The notes under the pieces are model-generated. The model saw only the letters and a program-made list of their open reading frames with translations. It did no database searches and had not been told where the DNA came from. Positions 17,500 through 25,024 of a stretch of 64,000 nt of DNA are shown here, one piece after another (the first letter of the stretch is position 1; each line of letters starts with the position of its first letter). The DNA comes from Nitrososphaerota archaeon (GTDB lineage Archaea > Thermoproteota > Nitrososphaeria > Nitrososphaerales > Nitrosopumilaceae): the NCBI GenBank assembly GCA_028867755.1, contig JAGWFT010000001.1:908727-972726 (forward strand). The letters run 5' to 3'. The position numbers were made by a program, and so were the translations under genes.

Positions 17500-18042
17500 A
17501 TGAATCTACGAGAAGCAGAAACTGTAATTCGGGATACCATTGAGCAAATAAAAAAACACGAAATAGAGCTGCACCAAGGATGTGTTGCATGCCACGTAAT
17601 ATTTTCACTAAAACAAAAGTCTGGAAGATCAGAACAAGACGCAGCAGACATGATGTCAGAAATTCTAACAAATGACCCAGAATTAAATTCTGAACTAATA
17701 GAGACTGTGGAGCAGGTACACATGACAGAGCGAGGAATGGGGGGAACATTCGCAGCAAGAGAGCGAGAATCAAAGGACATCTATCTTGAAGCCTACTTTG
17801 CAAATGTACTTGACGAGCTTACATCAGACCTGCAACATGCAACGCACGATGTCATACTGAGAAAATTACTGCTAAGCTACCTGTCGCTCTATCTTGCACA
17901 AACCATCGGCGTGGATTATCATGCAGCAACTGAGGAACTCTATTACCTATTGCGAAAAGATGATGGCAAGAATTCAAAGATTGCACAACTGATTGCAAGA
18001 TTTGAAGAAAGGATAAAAAAACAAGGTTCTGGCATGCGTTAA
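17500..18042 (+). CDS. all-helical protein of unknown function
   Basis: This 180-residue protein is acidic to neutral and predicted almost wholly helical (MNLREAETVIRDTIEQIKKHEIELHQGCVACHVIF...). A CVAC dithiol near residue 28 with adjacent His residues could be a metal or redox site. I do not recognise the family. ATG 17500 is preferred over the TTG codon just before it. It is divergent from folD. Confidence 0.8.
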   Translation: MNLREAETVIRDTIEQIKKHEIELHQGCVACHVIFSLKQKSGRSEQDAADMMSEILTNDPELNSELIETVEQVHMTERGMGGTFAARERESKDIYLEAYFANVLDELTSDLQHATHDVILRKLLLSYLSLYLAQTIGVDYHAATEELYYLLRKDDGKNSKIAQLIARFEERIKKQGSGMR

Positions 18043-18077
18043 ATCCATTAATATCTCAACTAGCCCATGCTAAACTA

Positions 18078-18398
18078 TTGAAGATAGAGTTTGATACAAA
18101 AAAATATGTAAAAGACTTGGCCAAGTCCAAGTCATATTTTCACACATTTCTGAATAAAGAAAACATTGCCGCAGGCATTCTAAGACTTGAGCCAGGTGAA
18201 AAAGACACCCAATCTCCACATGAGAGCGACGAGGTGTATTATATCGTAAAAGGAGACGGCTTTTTGAGCATAGGTGGCAAGGATTACAAAATATCAGAAG
18301 GAATGTCATACTATGTGGCAAAAAACATTGAACACCAATTCCATAATAACACAAAAGAGCTAATAGTTGTGTATTTTTTTAGTGGGCAAGACTCTTAG
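18078..18398 (+). CDS. small cupin-domain protein
   Basis: The 106-residue protein is a single cupin barrel. Motif 1 resembles PHESDEVYYIVKGDGFLSIGG and motif 2 is EHQFHNNT. His and Glu in motif 1 and His in motif 2 are present, so a metal site is likely. The start is TTG 18078. Its TAG stop interlocks with the purN stop (TTAG, 18395-18398). Small cupins range from isomerases to dioxygenases, and no specific reaction can be assigned. Confidence 0.82.
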   Translation: MKIEFDTKKYVKDLAKSKSYFHTFLNKENIAAGILRLEPGEKDTQSPHESDEVYYIVKGDGFLSIGGKDYKISEGMSYYVAKNIEHQFHNNTKELIVVYFFSGQDS

Positions 18399-19012
18399 GA
18401 TGTTACAGTCTTTCTGCCCCTTGTCTTTATTCTGCCTTCTGCAAAAAGCCTGACTGCTTTGGGATAAATCCTGTGCTCTTGCTCTAGTATTCTTTTTGAG
18501 AGGCTCTCTTCTGTGTCTCCATCTTTTACCTTGACTATAGCTTGTAGTATTATGGGGCCAGTATCTACTCCCTCGTCAACAAAGTGCACCGTGCATCCTG
18601 AATATTTCACGCCATGCTCGATTGCCTGCCTTTGGGAATGTAGTCCTGGAAATGCAGGCAAAATTGCAGGATGTATGTTGATTATTCTTCCTTGATACTT
18701 TTTGATAAACTCTGGACTCATTATTCTCATAAATCCAGCAAGGCAGATCAGGCCATTTTTTGGCGTGACATTGTTTTCTTCAAGAAGTGATACTAGTTTT
18801 TGGTCATACTCCCAGCTTCCGCCCTTGAGCCCGGTGCTATCAACTATTGCAGTCTTGACTCCAAGTTTTTGCGCAACCTTCAGCCCCTTCGCATCAGGTT
18901 TGTTTGATATTACAACTGCAGGCTTGATTGGAATCTTTTTCTTTTTGACCGTGCGCAAGATTGCTTCCATGTTAGAGCCGCGTCCTGAAATCAGGATTGC
19001 AAGATTTACCAT
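18395..19012 (-). CDS. purN: phosphoribosylglycinamide formyltransferase
   Basis: The 205-residue enzyme transfers the formyl group of 10-formyl-THF to GAR, the third step of IMP synthesis. Motifs are LISGRGSNMEAIL, VVISNKPDAKGL, GFMRIMSPEFI, NIHPAILPAFPGLHSQRQAI with the catalytic Asn/His, and the Asp of FVDEGVDTGPI. The frame is open to an earlier ATG at 19045, but ATG 19010-19012, giving MVNLAILISGRGSN, matches the family start. It sits with the folate genes that make its substrate. Confidence 0.94.
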   Translation of the reverse strand: MVNLAILISGRGSNMEAILRTVKKKKIPIKPAVVISNKPDAKGLKVAQKLGVKTAIVDSTGLKGGSWEYDQKLVSLLEENNVTPKNGLICLAGFMRIMSPEFIKKYQGRIINIHPAILPAFPGLHSQRQAIEHGVKYSGCTVHFVDEGVDTGPIILQAIVKVKDGDTEESLSKRILEQEHRIYPKAVRLFAEGRIKTRGRKTVTS

Positions 19013-19150
19013 GTGTATTGGTTTTGGCCTTGTGTAAATAAACATCTTACGCTAGTTGCAAAAAAGATCGAGTTTGAATTGCTTTAGACTAGATGTTGTG
19101 ATGGATCAATCTTGCAATTTATATCCGATGCACTTCTCCAAAATCTCAAT

Positions 19151-20134
19151 TTGAAGCAAGTTGTAAAGATGACCTCTAACGGTATTTTTGTATCAACCCA
19201 GAATGGTGCCAAGATACACCTTGATCCAAAAAAGGGTGCAGACGACGGCATTACCTTTGTCTCTCATGCCCATCTAGACCACCTTCACAGGCAGAATGGC
19301 GGGCTTGTACTGACATCAAAGCAGACAAGCGAGATTGCAAGACTGCGAGGCTATTCAATTGAGAACTATCTTGAAGAGTATGAGGATTTTTCGCTAATTG
19401 ATGCAGGCCATATTCTTGGGGCAAAGGGGCTCTTGTTTGGAGACGGTGTTTTCTATACTGGGGACATTAGCATACGCGAGCGCGCTTTTATGAAAGGTGC
19501 CAATGTTCCAAAATGCAAGGTATTGATAACAGAGTGCACATTTGGGATGCCAGAGTACGTATTTCCGAAAGTGCAAGAAACAGTCAAACGTGTCAACGAA
19601 ATAATATCTGAATTATACTCTAAAGGCAAGCCCGTGATTCTTCTTGGGTATGAGCTTGGCAAGGCGCAAATTCTCTCGTATTTGTTCTCACACTGGTCAC
19701 CATACTATCATGATTCTGTAAAAAAAGTAAATGATATCTATCGAAAATTTGGAATAAACCTGCAAGATTCCATGGGCCACTCTGAAGCAGAAAGTGCTGG
19801 GCTCTTGGACAAAAAGCCATGGCTTATGATTGCGCCAAACATGAGTGGCAAGAATAGTTTTGTGCAGCACATGAAATCAAGATATGATGCAATAACAATT
19901 GGCTTTAGCGGATGGGCCCAGTCGCCAAGATTTGCATTTGCAAGACAGCATGATTATTCCATACCGTTGAGTGACCATTGCGATTACAACGAGTTGGTAC
20001 AGCTTGTCAAGCAGTGCAATCCTGAAAAAATCTATACAGTGCATGGGTTTGTGGAGGAATTTGCATCAGATCTAGTCAAAATGGGATATGATGCCCAGCC
20101 TCTCACTGAAAACGCGCTAGACGATTATTTTTGA
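19151..20134 (+). CDS. metallo-beta-lactamase-fold nuclease, RNA/DNA-processing type
   Basis: This beta-lactamase-fold protein (about 327 residues from TTG 19151) has the metal motif SHAHLDH, then GHILGAKGLLF, the Asp of YTGDIS, LITECTFG, SDHCDY and a final VHGF. It fits the archaeal mRNA-3'-end-processing/exonuclease group, related to nucleases that accompany Lhr helicases. The frame extends to TTG 19112, but TTTATATCC at 19118-19126 looks like the TATA box. A leaderless start at 19151 (or ATG 19169) is therefore more likely. Confidence 0.85.
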   Translation: MKQVVKMTSNGIFVSTQNGAKIHLDPKKGADDGITFVSHAHLDHLHRQNGGLVLTSKQTSEIARLRGYSIENYLEEYEDFSLIDAGHILGAKGLLFGDGVFYTGDISIRERAFMKGANVPKCKVLITECTFGMPEYVFPKVQETVKRVNEIISELYSKGKPVILLGYELGKAQILSYLFSHWSPYYHDSVKKVNDIYRKFGINLQDSMGHSEAESAGLLDKKPWLMIAPNMSGKNSFVQHMKSRYDAITIGFSGWAQSPRFAFARQHDYSIPLSDHCDYNELVQLVKQCNPEKIYTVHGFVEEFASDLVKMGYDAQPLTENALDDYF

Positions 20135-20180
20135 GTGCAACTATTAATCTTGGGTGCTCTTCCAACTTACCACATTTTCA

Positions 20181-20214
20181 TCTAGTAACTAGATTGTCAC
20201 TTTGCACTTTATAT
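20181..20214 (+). promoter_or_regulatory. palindrome and TATA box upstream of the short-chain dehydrogenase
   Basis: TCTAGT-A-ACTAGA (20181-20193) is a perfect odd palindrome sharing the TAGTAACTA core with 8135-8147. An ACTTACC heptamer lies just upstream (20165-20171), and TTTATAT (20208-20214) about 31 nt before the ATG is the likely TATA box. Here the palindrome is upstream of the TATA box, so binding there could activate rather than block. Confidence 0.5.
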
Positions 20215-20244
20215 GGATTGTAGCTGTATGGTAATTGTACAAAA

Positions 20245-21081
20245 ATGACAGATCAAAAAGTTGCTATTGTTACTGGTAGTTCAAGTGGAATAGGATATGA
20301 GACTGCACTTGTACTTGCAAGAAATGGTTTTCGTACATATGCAACTATGAGGAATCTAGAAAAAGCAAAAGCTATCTCAGATGTAGCAAAAAAAGAAAAA
20401 CTTTCATTGCATACAATAAAGTTAGATGTTACAGATGAAAAATCTGTAAACGACGCCATTAAAACTATCAAGTCTGAAGCAGGAAGAATTGATGTACTGG
20501 TAAATAACGCAGGCTATGGTCTAATGGGATCTCTTGAGGATCTATTGATGAGTGAGATAAAGGCGCAGTATGAAACAAACGTCTTTGGTCTGATACGAGT
20601 AACCCAAGCAGTTCTGCCTATTATGAGGGAGCAAAAAGGTGGCATTATTGTAAATATTAGCTCTATAGGTGGGAAGATGGCAATGCCGTTGTCATCGCCA
20701 TACATTGGTACAAAATTTGCAGTTGAGGGCCTCAGCGAATCTATTGCATATGATCTAGAGCCATTTGGAATCAAAATTATCCTAATAGAGCCAGGTGCAA
20801 TCAAGACCAATTTTGACACTGGCATGATAGTAGCTCAAAAAAATCAAAACCCAATCTCTCCTTATTACAACGGCATGCAAAAGTTGCAGAGTTCTCTTAA
20901 TGCCATTTTAAAGAATGGCACCTTGCCTGCCAAGGTCGCTGATGTAATATTAAACGCAATTACAATACCCAATCCTAATCTTAGATATACTGTAGGTGAT
21001 GATGCTGCCTTGCTTGCACAAAAAAGAAGAGAGCTGCCAGATTCAGAATTTCGTAAACTTGTTTCAGAGTTTCTCAAATAA
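20245..21081 (+). CDS. short-chain dehydrogenase/reductase
   Basis: The 278-residue classical SDR has the nucleotide motif TGSSSGIGYETA, the NNAGYG motif, catalytic Ser in NISSIGG and the YIGTK Tyr-Lys pair. The LIEPGAIKTNF segment follows the active site. The Arg after the first motif (TMRNLEKA) suggests NADP(H). The substrate is unknown. Its upstream palindrome resembles that of the HxlR-linked genes, and a decayed hxlR tail lies 340 nt downstream, so it may once have had its own HxlR regulator. Confidence 0.88.
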   Translation: MTDQKVAIVTGSSSGIGYETALVLARNGFRTYATMRNLEKAKAISDVAKKEKLSLHTIKLDVTDEKSVNDAIKTIKSEAGRIDVLVNNAGYGLMGSLEDLLMSEIKAQYETNVFGLIRVTQAVLPIMREQKGGIIVNISSIGGKMAMPLSSPYIGTKFAVEGLSESIAYDLEPFGIKIILIEPGAIKTNFDTGMIVAQKNQNPISPYYNGMQKLQSSLNAILKNGTLPAKVADVILNAITIPNPNLRYTVGDDAALLAQKRRELPDSEFRKLVSEFLK

Positions 21082-21130
21082 AGATGATTTAGTAATAATT
21101 TTAATAATCTCGGATTTTTAAATCAGAGAA

Positions 21131-21244
21131 ATGGCTGAACGCTGTAGGTTCTGTAAAAAAACCCTTGGATCTTGCACCTGTGATGAGAACAATTTGGGAG
21201 AATATTACAATAAACCCAAAGAACGCGATGATCCATATGAATAA
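21131..21244 (+). CDS. 37-residue Cys-rich mini-protein
   Basis: ATG 21131 opens 37 codons: C-x2-C near the start (AERCRFCKK) and C-x-C (GSCTCDEN), then an acidic/Tyr tail. Four cysteines in 13 residues suggest a mini zinc ribbon. TTTTAATAA at about 21099-21107 lies about 27 nt upstream, and TTTTTAAAT is closer, so a leaderless transcript is plausible. Function is unknown. Confidence 0.6.
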   Translation: MAERCRFCKKTLGSCTCDENNLGEYYNKPKERDDPYE

Positions 21245-21640
21245 CTAGTATCACACAGTTTTTGTGGACAAACAATTTATCATGCCTGGTATATCGCAAT
21301 TAAGACCATAGGACTTCAACGGAATGATGATAATTACGGCAATCCTTTGACTGTCGGAGTGCTGTGGTCACTCTAACTTTAATATGCAAAAAGGATTAGT
21401 TTCCTATCTGTAAGACATAAGATGTCTTCAAGGTATTGCGGTATTCAAACAAATATTTGGAAAATCTCCGGGAATTGTAAAATAAAATTCTAAAAATCTA
21501 TTGCGTTTATCTTAAATTACTCTGATTTTCTCAAGTTCTATTTTATTTTTCAGACTATTGTCTCAGCTCTAAATCCTGTATATCAATTGATAAAAACAAT
21601 TGATACAATTCATTATAATTTCAATTTAAAATGAACCAAA
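21245..21640. other. 396-nt gap, mostly non-coding
   Basis: Apart from the hxlR remnant at 21421-21496 I see no coding feature. The stretch 21245-21420 has no convincing open frame. The last 100 nt before the secreted-protein gene are AT-rich and contain several TTTAAA/TATAAT-like elements that could be its promoter. Confidence 0.5.
21421..21496 (+). pseudogene. remnant of an HxlR gene 3' end
   Basis: Bases 21441-21496 match 8011-8066 at 48 of 56 positions with no gaps, and all eight differences are transitions. The match covers the final codons, the TAA stop (21483-21485) and about 11 nt beyond. Read in frame it gives VFKQIFGKSPGIVK-stop against VFKQVFEKPPRIAK-stop. A preceding block (21421-21433) matches 7984-7996, with seven nucleotides missing in between. 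The N-terminal part of the gene was not found. Confidence 0.75.
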
Positions 21641-22195
21641 ATGAAAATACAACTATTTTTGACACTGCTGGTGTCATGCGCCTTGCTTGTTCATACTGCA
21701 TATGCGACCATGTATACTGGAGATTTACAGACTAGACAAGAAAACTGCTCTCTTGAATCATGTGTAACTCCAGCATTTTTTGGGATTTTTACGTATCAGA
21801 CAAGCGAACCTGTAGTAAACTCACAACCTAGTATCAGTACTTCCTATGGGGCTACAATGACCTCAAACCACGGCCAAGACTGGCTTGTACAATTTAATCC
21901 ATTTACACCACAAAATGCATATGCTACATTTGTGTCTCAGGTAAATCAAACAGTTCAGACTATTTTCTGGGGCCAGTTTAACTTTACAGAGCAGAAAACA
22001 AATCAAGGTCTTGCTGCTATGAATCAAGTTCTTCAAAATGGAGGCACCAGTGATCAAGCAAGAAATGCATTAGCTCAAAATGCTCAGAGCTCTAGAAGTG
22101 AAATAACAAAAGTCAACAATGATTTGAATGTAAAGTATGGCAATGCAAGTGCTGACGTCCAGTCAAAGTTTGACAAATATGGTAACTTGCGGTAA
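21641..22195 (+). CDS. secreted protein of unknown function
   Basis: The 184-residue protein has a clear signal peptide (KIQLFLTLLVSCALLVHTAYA, cut near residue 22). The mature part has two cysteines (QENCSLESC), a Ser/Thr/Gln-rich middle and a helical C-terminal half rich in Asn and Gln. Potential N-glycosylation sites include NQT and NFT. I do not recognise a domain. The Ni/Co transporter follows after 160 nt, but the operator in between suggests separate transcription. Confidence 0.75.
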   Translation: MKIQLFLTLLVSCALLVHTAYATMYTGDLQTRQENCSLESCVTPAFFGIFTYQTSEPVVNSQPSISTSYGATMTSNHGQDWLVQFNPFTPQNAYATFVSQVNQTVQTIFWGQFNFTEQKTNQGLAAMNQVLQNGGTSDQARNALAQNAQSSRSEITKVNNDLNVKYGNASADVQSKFDKYGNLR

Positions 22196-22285
22196 TGGAA
22201 GTTGGAATCTTGGTCTTGCACCGAACGGCAAATAATTAACCCTTAAGTATTTGTTTTCCGATCAAGATTCTAATTGCTAGTGCCC

Positions 22286-22304
22286 TATCCTAGGGGGGAG
22301 GATA
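22286..22304 (+). promoter_or_regulatory. CsoR/RcnR-type operator with G6 tract
   Basis: TATCCT (22286-22291) and AGGATA (22299-22304) are perfect inverted 6-mers around AGGGGGG. CsoR/RcnR-family tetramers recognise exactly this layout: a G-tract flanked by a short inverted repeat. It lies about 50 nt before the transporter start, and the repressor gene follows the transporter. Confidence 0.8.
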
Positions 22305-22355
22305 TGCTTTTTAGGAGCTTATTTTTAATTTTAATTCAAGGAAACATGTGTTTGA

Positions 22356-23024
22356 ATGATTAACCTTCTTCCCTACGTAATAGGAGCAGCTGTAGTTGGA
22401 ATACTGCACATGTCAGCACCTGACCATTGGGTTACGCTTTGCGTCCTTGCAAGGAATAAACAGTGGGCACCCAAAAAGCTATTCGGGATATCGTTTGTAG
22501 CAGCAGTCGGACATGTTGGCCTGTCTATTGTCATGGGTCTTGCAGTAGTAACTCTTGGACTAGTATTCTCACATTTGATTTCATACTATCTTGATACTGG
22601 AATTGGAATTATCATGGTTGGGGCTGGGTTAATTGTTGGAATCAAACCACTTGTCGTAAAAAAAGGTCATCATCACGATGACCACGAACATGAACACAGT
22701 CTTGATACTCAGGATAATGAAGGAAAGGAAGGTGTTGGCAAACTAACGCAGGGAATAGGGTATTTTGCAGTCCTAGGGGCCGCACTCTCACCGGATCCTA
22801 GCATCATACCAATTTATCTTTCGGCAATATCTGCTGGGTTTTATTTTGCGCTTGAGCTATCTGCAGTGTTTGCAACTGCCTCAATTCTGACACTCTTACT
22901 TTTAGTCAAGCTTGGTACGGTGGGACTTGCAAAAACCTTCGAGAAAATTCCAGAAAAATACAATGACTCACTAGTAGGTTTTGTAATTGCTGTTATAGGA
23001 GTTTATGTTCTTATTGCAAGATAG
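22356..23024 (+). CDS. nickel/cobalt transporter of the NicO/RcnA type
   Basis: The 222-residue integral membrane protein has about six hydrophobic segments. The first helix carries the NiCoT/NicO signature H-x4-D-H (His18, Asp23, His24). A cytoplasmic loop around residues 102-116 is a His/Asp metal-binding tract (GHHHDDHEHEHS). Such proteins move Ni or Co; the RcnA branch exports them. The G-tract operator upstream and a CsoR/RcnR-family regulator 52 nt downstream support metal-responsive efflux. SO2-exporter-like relatives exist, but they lack the His motif. Confidence 0.85.
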   Translation: MINLLPYVIGAAVVGILHMSAPDHWVTLCVLARNKQWAPKKLFGISFVAAVGHVGLSIVMGLAVVTLGLVFSHLISYYLDTGIGIIMVGAGLIVGIKPLVVKKGHHHDDHEHEHSLDTQDNEGKEGVGKLTQGIGYFAVLGAALSPDPSIIPIYLSAISAGFYFALELSAVFATASILTLLLLVKLGTVGLAKTFEKIPEKYNDSLVGFVIAVIGVYVLIAR

Positions 23025-23076
23025 GTTGGATAAACTATCCAATTAGATAAATATCTCAATAGGTACAACATAGATC

Positions 23077-23334
23077 ATGACTCATCATAAACTGCCTGAA
23101 GTGAAGAAAAGGTTGGCAAGGATAGAGGGACATGTTAAAGGCATAAGAAAGATGATTGACGATGAAAAGGGATATCCTGAGATTGTACAACAGATCACGG
23201 CAGTCAGAGCGGCTCTTGATAGCACAATGGAGATAATAATTCAGGATCTTGTAGATCATGTTAACCTTAATACAAATACTAGAGGCAAACAGGCAGCCAG
23301 TGATCTAAAAAATACAGTGTCCAAAATTCTATAG
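23077..23334 (+). CDS. CsoR/RcnR-family transcriptional repressor with altered metal ligands
   Basis: This 85-residue four-helix repressor has the family pattern VKKRLARIEGHVKGIRKMI and EIVQQITAVRAALDS. Known members bind metal through a Cys/His set (CsoR: Cys-His-Cys; RcnR: N-terminal His plus Cys-His-His). Here there is no cysteine at all: the usual Cys before the EIxQQI helix reads Tyr33-Pro34, and in helix 2 only His61 remains. His3 and His4 at the N terminus recall RcnR. Sensing of Ni or Co by an all His/Asp/Glu site is the likely reading. The target is probably the operator at 22286-22304. Confidence 0.87.
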   Translation: MTHHKLPEVKKRLARIEGHVKGIRKMIDDEKGYPEIVQQITAVRAALDSTMEIIIQDLVDHVNLNTNTRGKQAASDLKNTVSKIL

Positions 23335-23437
23335 GGTGTTGACAAGAATAACAGAAGCAGGCAGAAAAATTCACAATGCGCTGGATGATCAATAATTCAA
23401 ACTGGCTTTTATTTTTCAAGTTTACTCAATCCTGTGT

Positions 23438-25024
23438 TTAATTTGCAGAAAACTTTCTTAGCGCCCTGTTGTACGCAACACCGAACCTGTGGGCCTCGTC
23501 TCTTGCATATTGCAGAACCTTTAGTGCGGCACTGCTTTTTGGCAAGACAATAGGGCTTTTCAGGTTTGGATGGTAAATCTCCTCATTTTCCTTGGCTAGT
23601 GAGACAATTGCTATGCTTACCCCAGCTGACTTGAGTGCCTCACGCGCAGCATTTAGCTGCCCTCTCCCTCCATCAATTAGCACCAAGTCAGGCATCTTGG
23701 AGTCTTCCTGCCGTGCTCTAAGGTATCTTCTTTTTACTATCTCATTTATCATTGCAAAATCATCTCTGCCCTTTACTGTCTTGATTCTAAACTTGCGATA
23801 TCCTGACTTTGATGGTCTGCCGTCTACAAGGCACGACATTGAACCAATTGCATAATCTGTGCCATGATTTGATATGTCAAAACATTCTATGGTTCTTGGG
23901 GTGTGTTCTAGTTTTAATTTCTCTTGGAGCTCAACTACCGCAGGGTCTGCACCCTTTGTCAGTACAAGATCAATATTTTTCATTATGAGTCCTATCATCT
24001 CTTTTCGTTTCCCGCCTGCTGGCACCACAATGTTTACCTTGAATCTTGCAGAGCGAGAAAATATTTCTTCGAGAATCTCTTTTTTGTCCGGCATCTCGCT
24101 TGCTACAATGAACTTTGGAATTGGGTTTGACATATAGTATTGTGACAGAAAACTTGAAAACGAGTTGTCTCCCACCAAGTCAAATGAAAACTTGTTCCTG
24201 TCTTTTATTACGCCACGAGTCTGCCTGAAGCTCATGACATGAGCAGTCTGGTCTTTTATCTTGATGCCAAAATATTCTTCATCTGATTCTCTTACTGTTT
24301 CCATCTTTTGTCTTGTCTGAAGATTTTGAAGCCTCTGCAGGGTCTCGCGAATCTCTTTTGCCCTTTCATATTGGAGGCTTGATGAAGCTTCTTTCATCTC
24401 CATTTCTAGTTTTGTAACAAAGTCTTCCAGTCTGCGTTTTCCTTTTAGTATGGATTCAAGTTCTGCTATGTGTTCTGGGTATTGTTTCCGTGCATCCTTG
24501 AACTGGCATGGGGCTTCACAGTTGCCAAGGTGATATTCAAGACATGCCTCCTTTGGGAGTTTTTTGCATATTCTAATCTTGAATGTCTTTCTTAGGTGTC
24601 CAATTGAGAGCATCTTTGAGCTACCATGTGTGAAAGGCCCGTACACGCGTCCGCCTCCAAGAAATTCTCCAGTTCGGGTCCTTCTTGCCACCATGAGACG
24701 AGGAAACTCTTCGTTTGTAATCCTAAGGTAGGTATACCTTTGCTGGTCTTTTAGTTCGATGTTATAGGGTGGCCTGTAACGCTTGATCATGTTTGATTCA
24801 AGCAAAAAGGCCTCCTCTTCATTGTCTGTTAGGACAAACTCGATATCGCGTATCTTTTCAACAAGTTTCTGTGTCTTGTAGTTCTGGTTCTTGACAAAAT
24901 AAGACCTGACTCGATTCTTGAGGTTCTTTGCCTTTCCGATATACAGTATGTTGCTGTTGTCATCTTTCATGATGTAGATGCCAGAGTGTGGTGGAATGTT
25001 TACAGTTGATATGTCAAGTGTCAT
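23438..25024 (-). CDS. uvrC: UvrC excinuclease subunit lacking the C-terminal HhH domain
   Basis: The 528-residue nuclease makes both incisions in nucleotide excision repair. The GIY-YIG domain (GIYIMKD...ILYIGKAKNLKNRVRSYF) is at the N terminus, followed by a Cys cluster (CKKLPKEACLEYHLGNCEAPC), the UVR domain that binds UvrB, and the RNase H-like 5' nuclease (CFDISNHGTDYAIGS, DLVLIDGGRGQLNAA). Bacterial UvrC usually ends with a helix-hairpin-helix pair of about 55 residues; here the protein stops soon after the HRFGVAYNR block. It is last in a uvrB-uvrA-uvrC run and overlaps uvrA by 11 nt. Confidence 0.95.
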   Translation of the reverse strand: MTLDISTVNIPPHSGIYIMKDDNSNILYIGKAKNLKNRVRSYFVKNQNYKTQKLVEKIRDIEFVLTDNEEEAFLLESNMIKRYRPPYNIELKDQQRYTYLRITNEEFPRLMVARRTRTGEFLGGGRVYGPFTHGSSKMLSIGHLRKTFKIRICKKLPKEACLEYHLGNCEAPCQFKDARKQYPEHIAELESILKGKRRLEDFVTKLEMEMKEASSSLQYERAKEIRETLQRLQNLQTRQKMETVRESDEEYFGIKIKDQTAHVMSFRQTRGVIKDRNKFSFDLVGDNSFSSFLSQYYMSNPIPKFIVASEMPDKKEILEEIFSRSARFKVNIVVPAGGKRKEMIGLIMKNIDLVLTKGADPAVVELQEKLKLEHTPRTIECFDISNHGTDYAIGSMSCLVDGRPSKSGYRKFRIKTVKGRDDFAMINEIVKRRYLRARQEDSKMPDLVLIDGGRGQLNAAREALKSAGVSIAIVSLAKENEEIYHPNLKSPIVLPKSSAALKVLQYARDEAHRFGVAYNRALRKFSAN

